A stretch of DNA of 64,000 bases, from NCBI GenBank assembly GCA_947172415.1, contig OX359197.1, forward strand, positions 1,550,001-1,614,000. Reading direction: 5' to 3'. The DNA is from Chondrosia reniformis (lineage: Eukaryota; Porifera; Demospongiae; Chondrillida; Chondrillidae). Positions 20,276-32,706 of the stretch are shown one piece after another; the first letter of the stretch is position 1, and every line of letters starts with the position of its first letter. A program made the translations under genes and the position numbers. The notes under the pieces were generated by a model that searched no databases, was not told the DNA's origin, and saw nothing but the letters and a program-made list of their open reading frames with translations.

Positions 20276-20549
20276 TTTATACACAGCCATTATTGTAACA
20301 TACTCCTAATATATAAATTATTATTATTATGAATGTTTAGGTTGTCATTGAAAAGTATAAGAAGAATGGATACAAAAACTGCACTATATTAAACATATGG
20401 ATCGCATGGTATGGAGGCCAATGTATATATAAGTATAATTTGAAGTAGTTGATAATATGTGGTCTAAATGACTTTCTTTATAAATAATAAAGTGAAGTAC
20501 GTAATTTTGTATGCAAGGTGTGACACTGATGGTTATCTGGTATGTGTAG

Positions 20550-20673
20550 GACTTGACAGCAATTGGAATATCAGGTGGACACTTGGCAGAGGTTGAAAGA
20601 AGAAGAATGAGACTTAACATTGAACTAGCTGAAAAGGAAGATGGAGAAGCGGAAAGAGAACCATTGATAGTCA
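20550..20673 (+). pseudogene. SAM-like exon remnant a (unit 3)
   Basis: Bounded by a TATGTGTAG acceptor and a GTTAAGT donor. It reads DLTAIGISGGHLAEVERRRM followed by an acidic stretch ending EREPLIV. 'L-T-x-IGI-x-x-GH' is typical of the second half of a SAM domain. It ends with one base of a split codon, which fits the next exon. Part of the broken copy ending at 22601. Confidence 0.5.
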
Positions 20674-20817
20674 GTTAAGTGTAGCTAAGTGATATTTTAT
20701 CAAGATCATTGTTAAATTTTACTTGATTAAGTATGCACGTTCACCATATAAAGTTTCATATATAGTTAATAATTTGACCTATTCTTACTTGGCTATATAT
20801 ATATATTTAGAATACAG

Positions 20818-20958
20818 TAGGAGACTTTCTTCAAAGGTTTTACCTGGAAGAGTTTGAGGATTGCCTTAAAAGTGAGGGTTACTTTTCCAAGAGCCCTGTT
20901 TCTGACTTGTATATTATCGATGAAATTGAACTAAAAAGAATGGGCATCACAAAGAGAG
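20818..20958 (+). pseudogene. SAM-like exon remnant b (unit 3)
   Basis: Acceptor AATACAG, donor GTTTGT. The open frame reads GDFLQRFYLEEFEDCLKSEG, then SDLYIIDEIELKRMGITKR, a SAM-domain pattern (protein-protein interaction). It leaves one base that completes a Glu codon with the exon at 22145. The exon itself is intact, but the following exon is frameshifted. Confidence 0.55.
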
Positions 20959-22144
20959 GTTTGTCATTATAGATTATACTGCTGATTACATGAACATTAC
21001 ACTATATAGTGCATACACTAGTGCTATTATATATGTTGAGTATCATAATTTATTGATAATGAAGATTGACAAGGCTGATGAAGACCTCCGGGTTGAAACG
21101 TTCAATTTGGTTTTAAATACAATTGTTGCTGAGTCTCAATAAATTAGGATACTCATTATGAACACAACAAAACCCCTTATCACTTCATTGACAGCTATTA
21201 TGTTATATCGCTATTTATACTCTTTGCAGAACCCAATCCTGACTTGTGTATGTATTTACGTATATTGATCTGAATTTTTATCTGTAGCATGTATATACCC
21301 TATTTCCATGGCAAAGAACTGATAATGGGGGCCCGAAGGGCATCTAACAGAATTGCTGATTAATAGGATATACGACGTTAAAAATTATACAGAGAGAGAA
21401 ATAATTCTTAAATATTCGTTCTTTTAGTATATATCAGCGGACCGGTTCTTACGTTATCAAATAAATCACACACATTCCTTCACCTTTTTATAAGTCATTA
21501 ATATCCTGGTCAGCCTGAATGCCAAACAATTGGCTATGGCATATTATATATAATCATTACAATATGTATGCGTGTGCATGTAATATATATGTATTATCTT
21601 TCTTCTTCACTTATGTATAGCTCATGTGAGGCAGTTTCTTTACGGAATTAAAATGCTCACAAATCCACAAGATAGTAAGGAAGCACCAACACTGATATAT
21701 AGCCATTGCTAGGCAGGCTGGATTGTGTTCACCTGCGTATAATATATTCTGTGGGGATGTATGTGTGATCAAAGGTAAAATGTTCCCTATATAAATATAA
21801 CATAGAAGTGGCAGACCTATAATATAAAGTCAAAAGAGATTGAAGAGCCTAAGGACTGAATCATGATGCAGAATGGTCATATATATTCCAGGAATGTTTC
21901 ACAGTCTCTGTTAAATGGATTGATTTGATTACCTGGTTGACCCTAGATAGTAAAGTTTACATTGTATTAATTTTTGTTATTCATATGTCTATATATATAA
22001 AACCCTAACTACGTATGTATATATACACATAAGGATTCTTTATAATAAGTTATGGGGTGGTTACAAAATAGACTAAATGTTTTATATACTCCAAGTTAAT
22101 TTTATCTATATTAAATTATTGTGTATATATATAGTTTTATTTAG
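20959..22144. other. Intron-like sequence of the broken membrane-protein gene
   Basis: Lies between SAM-like exon b and the final exon. AT-rich. It holds the hammerhead-like foldback at 21036-21154. No further exon with good boundaries was seen. Confidence 0.5.
21036..21154. repeat. Foldback with hammerhead-like core
   Basis: Inverted arms (GAGTATCATAATTTATTGA, and TCAATAAATTAGGATACTC at 21136-21154) enclose CTGATGA at 21075, a GACC-TCCG-GGTT stem-loop, then GAAACG at 21095. CUGAUGA-stem-GAAA is the hammerhead ribozyme core, known from Penelope-like elements and retrozymes. There is one extra A before stem II and I find no clear cleavage site, so activity is doubtful. Confidence 0.5.
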
Positions 22145-22601
22145 AGGAAAGTAAACTTTGGAAACTAAAAACTACTATTTCTGCTCTTAAAGTTCATAAA
22201 GGTGAAAACATATGGGATGATGAATTTGAGAATAATCCGCATCTAGCAACCACTAAGTCCTAATTACAAGGAAGATTGACTTAACAAAGTTGAGGAACAC
22301 TTACGTCCTCACCTTGCTGGTAATCAACACCTCTTTGATAGCACTCATGCTTTCCGCAAAGACTGCCATTCCACTGTCTGCTCTCAGCATCCTTCAACCA
22401 GAAGTATCCTTAGTCTATCTAGGAATTTACTTGATCATCATAGTGTTCCAGGAAATTATCCTTGTCATCTTTAAAGTGAAAAAAATCATTCATAGTAAAA
22501 TATACAAAGTTCATATTAGGGACCTTCAGAAACAAAACAAACATCCTAATAGGTCACAGGAAAGAGCTCCTAAAAGACCTAATTTGGAAGAAAGTGCATA
22601 A
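22145..22601 (+). pseudogene. Broken last exon of membrane protein (unit 4)
   Basis: Nearly identical to 32-498, including the stop codon, but a 10-base deletion after GCATCTAGCAA shifts the frame before the TM spans. The two-TM part still reads from 22290. Confidence 0.8.
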
Positions 22602-23556
22602 ACATATCCATTAAAAGTCTAATTTTTTGCCAAGATATTAATTTCATGTATTCATTTGGAATGTAAGCTTACATATGCATGTGCATAATAATATATTTGC
22701 TCTGTGTGCATTTCTAATAATACATAATATATATATATATATACAATCCAAAGATATGTGAACTATATAATATTTGAAATTGAACATGTATGTATACAAT
22801 GTACTTGAGCATCATCGGGTGCATAAAAACAATGACATGCACCCTATATATACATATAGCCTATCATCAGCAACAATACACACGTGAGTACATATATATA
22901 TAACAATCTAATATTATATTAAACAGCTATATATAATGCAGCTGATGAATATATAAATATATATACAAAATTACTAGCTAGGTCTACCGTTCCCCATGGG
23001 CAAAGCAGAATCATATACAGTAGATATAAATTCAACCTGTTTAAAAATATAACCATGCAGATAAACATTAATATATATTCATATATATGCATACTTAGCT
23101 AGAACAGATATATCATTTAGTATATATAGACTGCATGAGTATTATATAAAAATTGAACGTGTTTGTATATATATATATATAATTGATATACACTGCAAAG
23201 TGAGCTTGTATAACTGTTATATACACTCTGTCCCTAGGCTTTTCGTGGGATAACACAAGCTTTAGACATTCACTGAGCTATTGGTGGGATATTGCATTGT
23301 ATAACTATAATAAGAGGCCAATTCCAAAAGTGCCTCTTATTATAGTTATATAACGAAGGTGGAATATAATTTGCCTTGGTTGTCCTATCAACATAGTGTA
23401 TATATAGCTGATATTATACTATGAAGGTGCCTATTATTTTCATATTATATGTTATGTGAATTTTAAAGATTGTAAGGAAAAGTAAATACAAAGTTATATA
23501 TGAGTGCTACTAATTTTTAGATCATTGGAGTCACAGTGTTTCACATAATATGCAGT
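22602..23556. other. 3' flank of VWA4, no gene
   Basis: Near copy of 499-1445 with only small differences in TA repeats, so units 1 and 4 share a recent duplication. Confidence 0.65.
23297..23353. repeat. Hairpin downstream of VWA4
   Basis: Same foldback as at 1184-1240, almost base for base. Confidence 0.7.
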
Positions 23557-25302
23557 CTACTGCACATACACAGTTGCAAATGCAATGATAGCTATCAATA
23601 ATGAGAGAGAGCTAGAGATTCCCAGAGCACCACATTTTGGTGGAGGATTAGCATTAGCATCTGCAGAATCAAATTCTTTACTGCAACAAGAAGAGTCTAT
23701 AGTTGAACTCTGCAAGATAAGATTACTTTTGTCAGAGCATATTTCCGATTGAAAAGAATCTCTTTGTGTGTTACAAATATTGGGTACAGATCCATGGTTA
23801 GGGCAAGTCCAACTTGAACTAACGCTGCATTGCGTCACTGCATTACTCTCGCAAACACTGGTTTCACTTCCACTACTCCTCCGAATGGCATCCAGGAAGC
23901 ACTCTGAAACATTTCTAATGATGGGGCAAGTTACCTGACGTGACAGATAGAGAATGGTGTTTTGCCAGTTAGTTTCATCTGCATTGCGAAGGTCAGTTGT
24001 CAGGATATCCACCGATACAACTCCATAGAGTCTAGGAGGGTCAACATTAGTGTCGTAAAGGGCTCTGGAAACAGTAGTCACTTCACCAAGACCAAATGCA
24101 TCAATGTATGGCTCAACCCAGACTGGCTGAAGATTGTCAGACACTTGACGTACAGTGGCAAAGTAATTATAATAATTACTCATAGCATCTCGAAGGTTTC
24201 CATTGTCATTTACATGAATAAAGATACCTTTGTTACCACAAGCAATAGCCTTTGGAATAGCTGCTGGGGCATTAGATCCAAGAGTAAAGGTGAAAATGAC
24301 TGCCGACTCAGTGTTCAAATTTGATACTAAATTCTGCAGATTATCAGCATCAGTTTCTCCAGCAGTTGGCATTCCGTCGGTAAGAAAGAGTAGTGCGGTC
24401 TGGCAGCTGGAAGCCAGTTCTTGACTCTGGCTACGAGTTAGTAAATCGAATGCTTCTCTGAAAGCTGCTTCATAGTTGGTGGGTCCACGCGCAGTTATAC
24501 CGTCAATGGCGGAGTTAAGATTTAAAAGATTAGCCGAGCTAGCTGGTACCATTGTTGTGGTATATAGTGTAGAAGCGGTATCCGAAAATATAACCACTCC
24601 GACGTAATCAAAATTTGTTAGAGTATCGATAACTGTTTTTGCGGCATCCTTTGCTAGTTCCAAACGTCCAAAATCTCTCATAGACCCACTGACATCGATC
24701 ACAAGTATGACATTTTTGGGACCACTGGTGGCTGCCACGTACCAAGGACGAATACGGGGATCGTACGAGGCGCAAATCTCTTGTGCATCGCCTGGGTAAC
24801 CTCTGAAGTAACCGCTTGGCGTTCCGATATATTGCCATCGCAAAGTTATCGTCTCAAGACTGACGCTTAATTCATTTTTGAAAGCGCCTTCCAGATTTCT
24901 AGTCCAATGATTGTCTGTTGTTTCATCTTGACCTGTAACGCCTGTGGGATTATTTGAAGGGAGGCGAATCGCAGACTTGTCAAAGTCTAATCTTCTTGTT
25001 GAGCATTCGTGCGTGCACTGTCCTCGGAATGTGGTTATTACTGGTTCACCGAACTGGGTAGTAGCCCTTCCACCTTCCAAGCGGTTTTGACAAGCGGCCT
25101 GACTACAGGGAACTCCATTCACAGAGCCACTACAGCGATCTGCGTAATCGGCCACGGCAGCATCGGCTAATCTGTTAACGATGTCAACGTTGGAATCGAT
25201 GAGCGTCAGAACGTCATCGTTTGGTGTTCCTTGTCCGGAGGAATAAGAAATTAACCCCACAGTAATCTCGAGAAAAATAAAGAGCACAACTTTAAATTTC
25301 AT
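23557..25302 (-). CDS. VWA4: VWA/Cache protein, close sister of VWA1
   Basis: Single exon, 581 aa from MKFKVVLFIFLE. Domain order and MIDAS as in VWA1. Cassettes: 'FKNEL' block with PSGYFRG and QEIC, GSMRDFG, LYTTT loop with SANLLNLNS, and the SKEFDSADANANPPPK stalk shared only with VWA1. One oddity is ICSDKSN where all others have ICFDKSN or LCFDKSN. The 5' end (signal peptide, leader, upstream flank) is nearly identical to VWA5, whereas the 3' half and 3' flank match VWA1, so the gene looks recombinant. Confidence 0.9.
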   Translation of the reverse strand: MKFKVVLFIFLEITVGLISYSSGQGTPNDDVLTLIDSNVDIVNRLADAAVADYADRCSGSVNGVPCSQAACQNRLEGGRATTQFGEPVITTFRGQCTHECSTRRLDFDKSAIRLPSNNPTGVTGQDETTDNHWTRNLEGAFKNELSVSLETITLRWQYIGTPSGYFRGYPGDAQEICASYDPRIRPWYVAATSGPKNVILVIDVSGSMRDFGRLELAKDAAKTVIDTLTNFDYVGVVIFSDTASTLYTTTMVPASSANLLNLNSAIDGITARGPTNYEAAFREAFDLLTRSQSQELASSCQTALLFLTDGMPTAGETDADNLQNLVSNLNTESAVIFTFTLGSNAPAAIPKAIACGNKGIFIHVNDNGNLRDAMSNYYNYFATVRQVSDNLQPVWVEPYIDAFGLGEVTTVSRALYDTNVDPPRLYGVVSVDILTTDLRNADETNWQNTILYLSRQVTCPIIRNVSECFLDAIRRSSGSETSVCESNAVTQCSVSSSWTCPNHGSVPNICNTQRDSFQSEICSDKSNLILQSSTIDSSCCSKEFDSADANANPPPKCGALGISSSLSLLIAIIAFATVYVQ

Positions 25303-27288
25303 GATTATAGACACACTGCATGCAGCTGAAATGAACAAATCGCCAAAATAGAGCAACTATATATATATATACTATTAGTTAGTCTATGTATATGTGTTTT
25401 TAGCTATAGTGTATATCACTCGTGCTAAATGCCAATTTCATACCATTTACCTAGGCAACATTATAATATTACACATGGTGCACTAATTATGATTACACCA
25501 CAAATACCCAACATTCTGTTATTATATAATCACACATTTCTACTACAACAGGATAGCTAGCCGTAATTATATTATTTATTGAATTGATCGAATATCTATG
25601 TACAGTTGTTAGGTCAGTGGGGGGATTAGCTAAAGTAGACTGTTCCTTTGTGTAAATCCTAGTGATTATACCACTTTGAAATTTTGACATTCCAGGATCA
25701 CCATGTGAACCTGAATCCACTATTTATATGAATGTTGAAGGTTACTGACCTTTCATCAATCATCAATGGCCTCTTTATGTCGTAACAGGTGTTAGATACA
25801 TAGTCCTAATATAAATTGATCATGATATATAGACTTAAGGCCATACTACAGGCAGATACAATACATACAGTGGTGTATATAGGAAGATGTTTTTGTCAGG
25901 GGGCTGTGCAACCCGTGTACAGTATAGTTCTTGTTAACAGAATGTTTCTCCTAGAGTCCTCTTTTGGGGATCAAAGAAGCAGGGTCTATAGGAACACAAA
26001 TCCTAACGTACGTACAACAGTACAGTGTAAATGCTAATATACTATGTGCTTGTCCAAGAAGGAAAGTATTATATATATAGCAATGTTAGAGTAAAATAAA
26101 TGGATACCACCACAACCACTCCCACCCCTACATTTATATAGAAAGAGGAAGCAGACACATAAATAATTCAAATTTCCATACATAGATGTGAAAAATCTAA
26201 TATATATACCATTTTCCTACATGCTATACCTATGCTGCAAAAAAGCCTACAAGGGAACTAAACCCGAAGAGAGCTTAATTTGGATGAAGATACAGGAGTC
26301 TTTTCTTTCTTCTTTTCATTTCTTTCATCTTCTTCTCCACTGGGGCAGACAGCTGTTTCTGGGAATTCCACCTTTCATCAATGATCCTGGGAGTCTTTGT
26401 CTTTTTCTTTATCTTGATCTTCTGTGAATCCTATGTATCCCATGTATATTACTCTGAAGGTTATATGATTGTGAAGGTTATACCATGCAGGTTGTACACA
26501 TACACAACTTTTACAAAGAACACTAGGCTAAGCATGACTATAAGGTGAAGAAGAGATGTGGTGACTACTAAACAAAATTGCATGTGTCTTGATAATCAGC
26601 TTGTCCTGATAAAGAGAATCACTACTAATTAGTGAATGAAGACTAATTACTGGCTTGTAGAGGGAAAGCATGAGGTAGGCATTGCTGTGGCAATTATAGT
26701 AGCTCGAGTAGTGGCAGATCAACTGGCCATGGTAGCTGTCCTGAGTTCAATTTCCAATTCTCGCATGTTTTTCGATCATCACTTCGGTTATTCATAAGAC
26801 TTGAAGAACAGGAAATCTGAAAATTGACATTATCAAATAAAGGATATAATTATATACATATACATACACATATAGGAACCAAAAAGACCATCACTGCAAT
26901 TAGTACGTACTGTTTCTAATTTCCAAAATCATTATACTACATGTTTTGTTAATTTCTTCTTTTGTGTTTTTACCTCTTCATGATATTTGAGAATAATTAT
27001 GTGTGGTTCATTATCATGCAGTTTAAATCGATCATTCCATCATAGATATACCCAGCTCTAAGGAGGCTGATGGTGCCCAGTGACTAATTAGTAAAAATTA
27101 CTTGAAGTTGAAAACACCAAACTTGAACTAATTCAGTGAATGTAATTAATTCCTAGATACTAAAATTATTTATTGTACAACCCACATAGGCACATGTATG
27201 TGTCATGTGTAGACATAGTTTAATATATGTATCTAGCTCCGGTCCTCCCAAATTTCTAATTCAGATGATCCCAACATTACCAAATAAA
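25303..27288. other. 5' flank of VWA4, no gene
   Basis: About 2 kb nearly identical to 33331-35291 and similar to 40786-42913. It contains a decayed tRNA-like block near 26690-26760 and the pyrimidine-rich block near 26300. Small ORFs recur only because the DNA was recently copied. Confidence 0.6.
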
Positions 27289-29090
27289 ATGGCTGAACTT
27301 CCAGAGATTCTAGTTCTTCTTTTTCCATCAACTAATCTCAGGTGGATTGTCAGGAGAAGATGCTCCAACATGGAGTGTCCTGTGAGATCTGTGAAGAAGT
27401 GTTCTCCGTCCCTCCCGGTGGTCTTCCGAGCCATCCCTTTGCTCTGAGGAAGGCAGTGAGCAGTCAGTATCAGAAGGAAGGAGTGGTCTGTCAAGAGGAC
27501 CACAAAGAGAAGGGAGCAGCCATGAGCTACTGCACAGACTGTGATTTCCTTATTTGCCAAGAGTGTGTAGATCTTCACAGATCAAAAAATGCTTAAGAGA
27601 CTTCAAATCCAATCAATTAATGAAACCTTAGAAGCTAGTCTCCAACAGCAGTCCACTGATGCTGTAGAAGACATTCTTGTAATGAAGGAACAGCTAATTG
27701 CCATGGTAACTAGAAGATGTGATAGTCTTGTTGGTGAAGTCTGGAAAACGGAAAAAAGGGAAGAATATCTCAATGTAAGCAGAAAAAGTGCTTCAAGGTA
27801 AAATAATGAAATGGGTGGAGTTTCTTTCCCTTTCAGAAGACATCTTTTCAAATGGAAAAAGAGAAGAACAGCTGTACTTGACCAAGGTGGTGGTTAAACG
27901 AGTGTATGAACTTATTGAACAGACTCCTCAGTCATCTTGCTACATTCACCCATCTGTCCAGTTTATCTCTTCCAAGCAATCCAAAACAGAAAAGACATTG
28001 TCTTCACTTGTTAAAGGGTTGAAGACTTAAGAACAATAAGAGTGCTGCCTTTGTTCAGATACAGAAGAAGAAACAATGTTCCTTTAAAGTCACCACAAAA
28101 AGATGAGAGAGACAATGAGTGTGGAAGAGGAGAAAAAGTGTTGGCTGCAGGTGTTCTTTAGAGAGGTAAGGTAACAGACAAGAGAGATGGTACATATGAG
28201 GTACACTTTAAGAGTTCCATCACTCGAGTGTATGCTGAGTGTGACCATCGGAGGTCACCACTTAGCAGGCAGTCCAGTAGAGGTGAAGGTTGCTAAGACA
28301 TTGGATATTAAGAAGAACATCCAAAGGAAGATTAAGATTGGAGGAGCATGCTATGCAGTGGCTTGTGAATCAGATGGAATGTTGTATGCCGCAAATCACA
28401 CTAAAGAAATCCTAGTTATTCAGGGCAGGTCAAATGACAAGAAGATTTAACAATAATTTGTGACCAATGTGATGACTCTATGTGATAACTTGCAGCAAAT
28501 CTGGTAATGTTGTCATTTGTGACTATAGCAATCATGTTATCAAAATCTACACTCCATGCAATTGGTCAGCTAGTAAGTCTGTTTAGAGGTCAAGGTTCAA
28601 AGCAAGGTCAATTAAGCAATCCTACAGGAGTGGCAGTCAATGGGGAGGGACACCTTTTTATAGCAGAACATTATAATCACAAGATATCTGTATTTACAGA
28701 GGATGGTCAGTTCCTAAGGTGCTTTGGTTCACGTGGCAATGGAGCAGGCCACTTTGAATTCCCTGGTAGCTCTGTATATCATCAGATGGATTAGTGTACA
28801 TCACTGAAAGTCATTGCATCAAAGTACATGATCAGGATGGACGGTACATCCAAAAGTTTGGTGAAGGCATTGACAAGCACCCTACTGGTATAGCAGCCAC
28901 AAGTAATGGACACAAAAGAGTTACATCATCAAGTTATACTAACAAAATCTCCATCTTCACACCAGATGGACAGTGTGTTGGTGACGTTAATAATAATCTT
29001 GGGTTGTCTCATCCTCATAGTCTTGCTATCAGTGAAGAAGGAAACATATATATTGCTGACAGTGAAAACAAGAGAATTGTTGTACTCTGA
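27289..29090 (+). pseudogene. TRIM-like B-box/filamin/NHL pseudogene A
   Basis: Order along the DNA: MAELPEI start; CEICEE; B-box Cys/His series (VCQEDH, YCTDCDFLICQECVDLH) to 27596; coiled-coil region (LEASLQQQSTDAVEDILVMK) 27589-27780; ISSKQSKTEKTLSSLVKGLK to 28030; filamin-like strand (VPSLECMLSVTIGGHHLAGS) about 28190-28300; NHL repeats (GVAVNGEGHLFIAEHYNHKI; LAISEEGNIYIADSENKRI) to 29090. It is broken by a 10-base N-terminal deletion, frameshifts near 27590, 27790, 28570 and 28790, and stops around 28028 and 28450. It matches the TRIM2/3/71-type layout (E3 ligase scaffold), without a convincing RING. The same lesions occur in copies B and C. Confidence 0.8.
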
Positions 29091-30876
29091 CCCCCATTGT
29101 AAAGACATGTGCTTTATAGATTACTGCTACATTTTCGCTCAAACCTTGATTTTTTGAAAGACCACACTTCAATATATGAAATTCAGAGAGTGAGAGTAGG
29201 ATAAAATTGAAAAAAAATGCATGAGGGAGGGGTGAAATCTCGGACACTGACAACAAAATTTTTTCATCGATCACGATATGATTAACTAGTTCATTTTGTC
29301 TTAAAGAAAGAGTACAAAATTAACTTAATCACAATTGATTAGAATTTCTACCTAAATACATAGATAGTTTGAGAGCAGTTGATTTTACAGCTTATTCAAT
29401 AATTGACTTATTCTTGTCCGATCTTTCTTTCGCATCGGATTAATTCAAACATCTATATTACAAATAGTCTATATGGAAAATGGCCAACTCAGTAAGGTTG
29501 AAGTTATTGTTTGTCAACCCTCCTCCTGCAAGCTTGTCCACAGTAAGTTTGGTTTCTCGTGAATCAGACATCCTGCTCCGTCTATGCTGATCTGTGTGGC
29601 ACCCTCAAGAGGTTCTTTGAAGATCTGTGTGGTGTACGTCACACATGTGAGCATTGCTCCTTCAAGAAGACATTCATCTGCTAAAGGATAATGACACAAT
29701 TCGGTATGCTGATCCATATTTCATGCGACAATAGGCAGTGCTATATATTCTGTGTTGTATTATATATACCTATTACTGACATTATAGATATACTTTCTAA
29801 TGTAAGTTATGTAGTCACGGAATATACCACAACTAATGTACACTAAACGTGTCTTAAGGACTAATACTGTAGATCCACAATTGCTTCGAATTCTCTTGTG
29901 TTTTTCCCTCTTCATGATGTTTGACTGATTATAATTATTGTGGTTTGATTATCAAAATAGTACATGTTTTGCTTTTTCACAGTTGCTTCTCTTGTGTTTT
30001 TCCCTCTTCATGATGTTTGAGAACAACTTCGTGATTGATTATCAGTTTCAATCGATTATTCGATCATAGATTTACCCAGCTCTATTGTATTTGATGCTGC
30101 CCATTAACTAATTGGTAAGATGGCCCCTCCCACTGGAAATGGGCTGGTTCTCTGCCTATATCAGCTTGCTGTGATGCATGGAGTCACCCCTAACCAGTGT
30201 GAATGGCAAATTAAATATTTATCTACTTTTAGCTAGCTCAGTGGTAGAGCACTGGTAGTCGAAAAATTTGAAAATAATTACTTGTGGCCATATTACTTTG
30301 ACTCAATTTTTCGTCTACGTATAAGAAATAAACAGGAGAGTTGGTTATGACCTCCAGTGTTCTGCCACTGAGCTACAAATGCCACAGCAATGCTAGCGCT
30401 CCCTTCATATTTTCCTCTTATACTTACTAACAAACTTATAAAATAGACAATTAGTTGCTATTCACACTGATACCAGGGTTAAATTTGGTAGAGAAAAGAT
30501 TAACTTTAAAGTGGCAGAAAAGGGAACAACCCATAAGCTTCCTGAATTAACATATGAAATCCTGTCATTTGCAAAACATCACATAGTGTGTGATACTTAA
30601 GTGTGGACACTTATTAGTATCAAATGAGTACTAGTGTAACAACTGGAATAGGGGCTAAATTATGAAAGCATTGGGAAGTATGTATTGGTTGGCTGGAAAT
30701 ACACCCAGCTAGTTCACTGTGTGTATATATGTATACATCGAAATTATGCAGATCTCCATACACTTTGTCTATAGTTTCACTACAAATATGAAACACAGAT
30801 ACATAATATTATAAATGCTGAATATAGTAATAAACGTGACTATATATAAATGGATTAAGAGCAATACCGGTTACCA
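29091..30876. other. Intergenic between TRIM pseudogene A and VWA5
   Basis: Repeated almost exactly at 37100-38880 and 44719-46510. No gene. It contains the inverted tRNA-like pair at 30230-30384. Confidence 0.6.
30230..30384. repeat. Inverted pair of tRNA-like fragments (unit 4/5)
   Basis: The plus strand has TAGCTCAGTGGTAGAGCACT at 30234; about 110 bases on, the minus strand has GTAGCTCAGTGGCAGAAC. Both are A-box-containing tRNA 5' halves facing each other. Neither has a full tRNA fold. Present in three units. Confidence 0.55.
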
Positions 30877-32640
30877 TCAATGTGTTTCACATATGCTGCA
30901 CATATACACAGTTGCAAATGCAATGATTGCTATCAATAAGAAGAGAGAGTTAGAGATTCCCAGAGCACCACATTTTGTCGGAGGATTAGCATTAACATCT
31001 GCAGAATCAAATTCATCACTGCAACAAGAAGAGTCTATGGAAGACTTCTGCAAGATAAGATTGCTTTTGTCAAAGCATATTTCTGATTGAAAAGAATCTC
31101 TTCTTGTGTTACAAATGTTGGGTACAGATCCATGGTTAGGGCAAGTCCAACTTGAACTAACGCTGCATTGCGTCACTGCATTACTCTCGCAAACACTGGC
31201 TTCACTACCATTACTCTTTCAAATGGCATCCAGGAAGCACTCTGAAACATGTCTTATGATGGGGCAAGTTACCTGACGTGACAGATAGAGAATAGTGTTT
31301 TGCCAGTTAGTTTCATCTGCATTGCGAAGGTCAGTTGTCAGGATATCCACCGATACAACTCCATAGAGTCTAGGAGGGTCAACATTAGTGTCGTAAAGGG
31401 CTCTGGAAACAGTAGTCACTTCACCAAGACCAAATGCATCAATGTATGGCTCAACCCAAACTGGCTCAAGATAGTCAGACACTTGACGCACAGTGGCAAA
31501 GTAATTATAATAATTACTCATAGCATCTCGAAGGTTTCCATTGTCATTTACATGAATAAAGATACCTTTGTTACCACAAGCAATAGCCTTTGGAATAGCT
31601 GCTGGGGCATTAGATCCAAGAGTAAAGGTGAAAATGACTGCCGACTCAGTGTTCAAGCTTGATACTAAATTCTGCAGATTATTAGCACCAGTTTCTCCAG
31701 CAGTTGGCATTCCGTCGGTAAGAAAGAGTAGTGCGGTCTGGCAGCTGGAAGCCAGTTCTTGACTCTGGCTACGAGTTAGTAAATCGAATGCTTCTCTGAA
31801 AGCTGCTTCATAGTTGGTGGGTCCACGCGCAGTTATACCGTCAATGGCGGAGTTAACATTTAAAAGATTAGCCGAGCTAGCTGGTACCATTGTGGTGGTA
31901 TATAGTATAGAAGCGGCATCCGAAAATATAACCACTCCGACGTAATCAAAATTTGTTAGAGTATCGATAACTGTTTTTGCGGCATCCTTTGCTAGTTCCA
32001 AACGTCCAAAATCTCTCATAGACCCACTGACATCGATCACAAGTATGACATTTTTGGGACCACTGGTGGCTGCCACGTACCAAGGACGAATACGGGGATC
32101 GTACGAGGCGCAAATCTCTTGTGCATCGCCTGGGTAACCTCTGAAGTAACCGCTTGGCGTTCCGATATATTGCCATCGCAAAGTTATCGTCTCAAGACTG
32201 ACGCTTAATTCATTTTTGAAAGCGCCTTCCAGATTTCTAGTCCAATGATTGTCTGTTGTTTCATCTTGACCTGTAACGCCTGTGGGATTATTTGAAGGGA
32301 GGCGAATCGCAGACTTGTCAAAGTCTAATCTTCTTGTTGAGCATTCGTGCGTGCACTGTCCTCGGAATGTGGTTATTACTGGTTCACCGAACTGGGTAGT
32401 AGCCCTTCCACCTTCCAAGCGGTTTTGACAAGCGGCCTGACTACAGGGAACTCCATTCACAGAGCCACTACAGCGATCTGCGTAGTCGGCCACGGCAGCA
32501 TCGGCTAATCTGTTAACGATGTCAACGTTGGAATCGATGAGCGTCAGAACGTCATCGTTTGGTGTTCCTTGTCCGGAGGAATAAGAAATTAACCCCACAG
32601 TAATCTCGAGAAAAATAAAGAGCACAACTTTAAATTTCAT
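30877..32640 (-). pseudogene. VWA5: VWA/Cache gene with nonsense codon and 3' frameshift
   Basis: Starts MKFKVVLFIFLE like VWA4 and is open through the VWA domain (intact MIDAS) and Cache-like region to ...ECFLDAI. There TGA at 31219-31221 replaces the CGA (Arg) of VWA1, 2 and 4. The frame resumes 14 codons before 31176 through the stalk. Near the 3' end a two-base gain in GTGTATATGTGC replaces the normal ...TVYVQ stop with TVYMCSICETH. If translated, it would be a soluble 473-residue protein with no stalk and no GPI signal. The lesion is a C-to-T change at a CpG. Either a young pseudogene or a secreted isoform; I favour the former. Confidence 0.85.
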
Positions 32641-32706
32641 GATTATAGACACACTGCATGCAGCTGAAATGAACAAATCGCCAAAATAGAGCAACTATAT
32701 ATATAT

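Noticed and set aside
25493-25720. 75-codon minus-strand frame identical at 33477-33704
   Set aside because: Identity reflects the recent segmental duplication; older units do not keep the frame.
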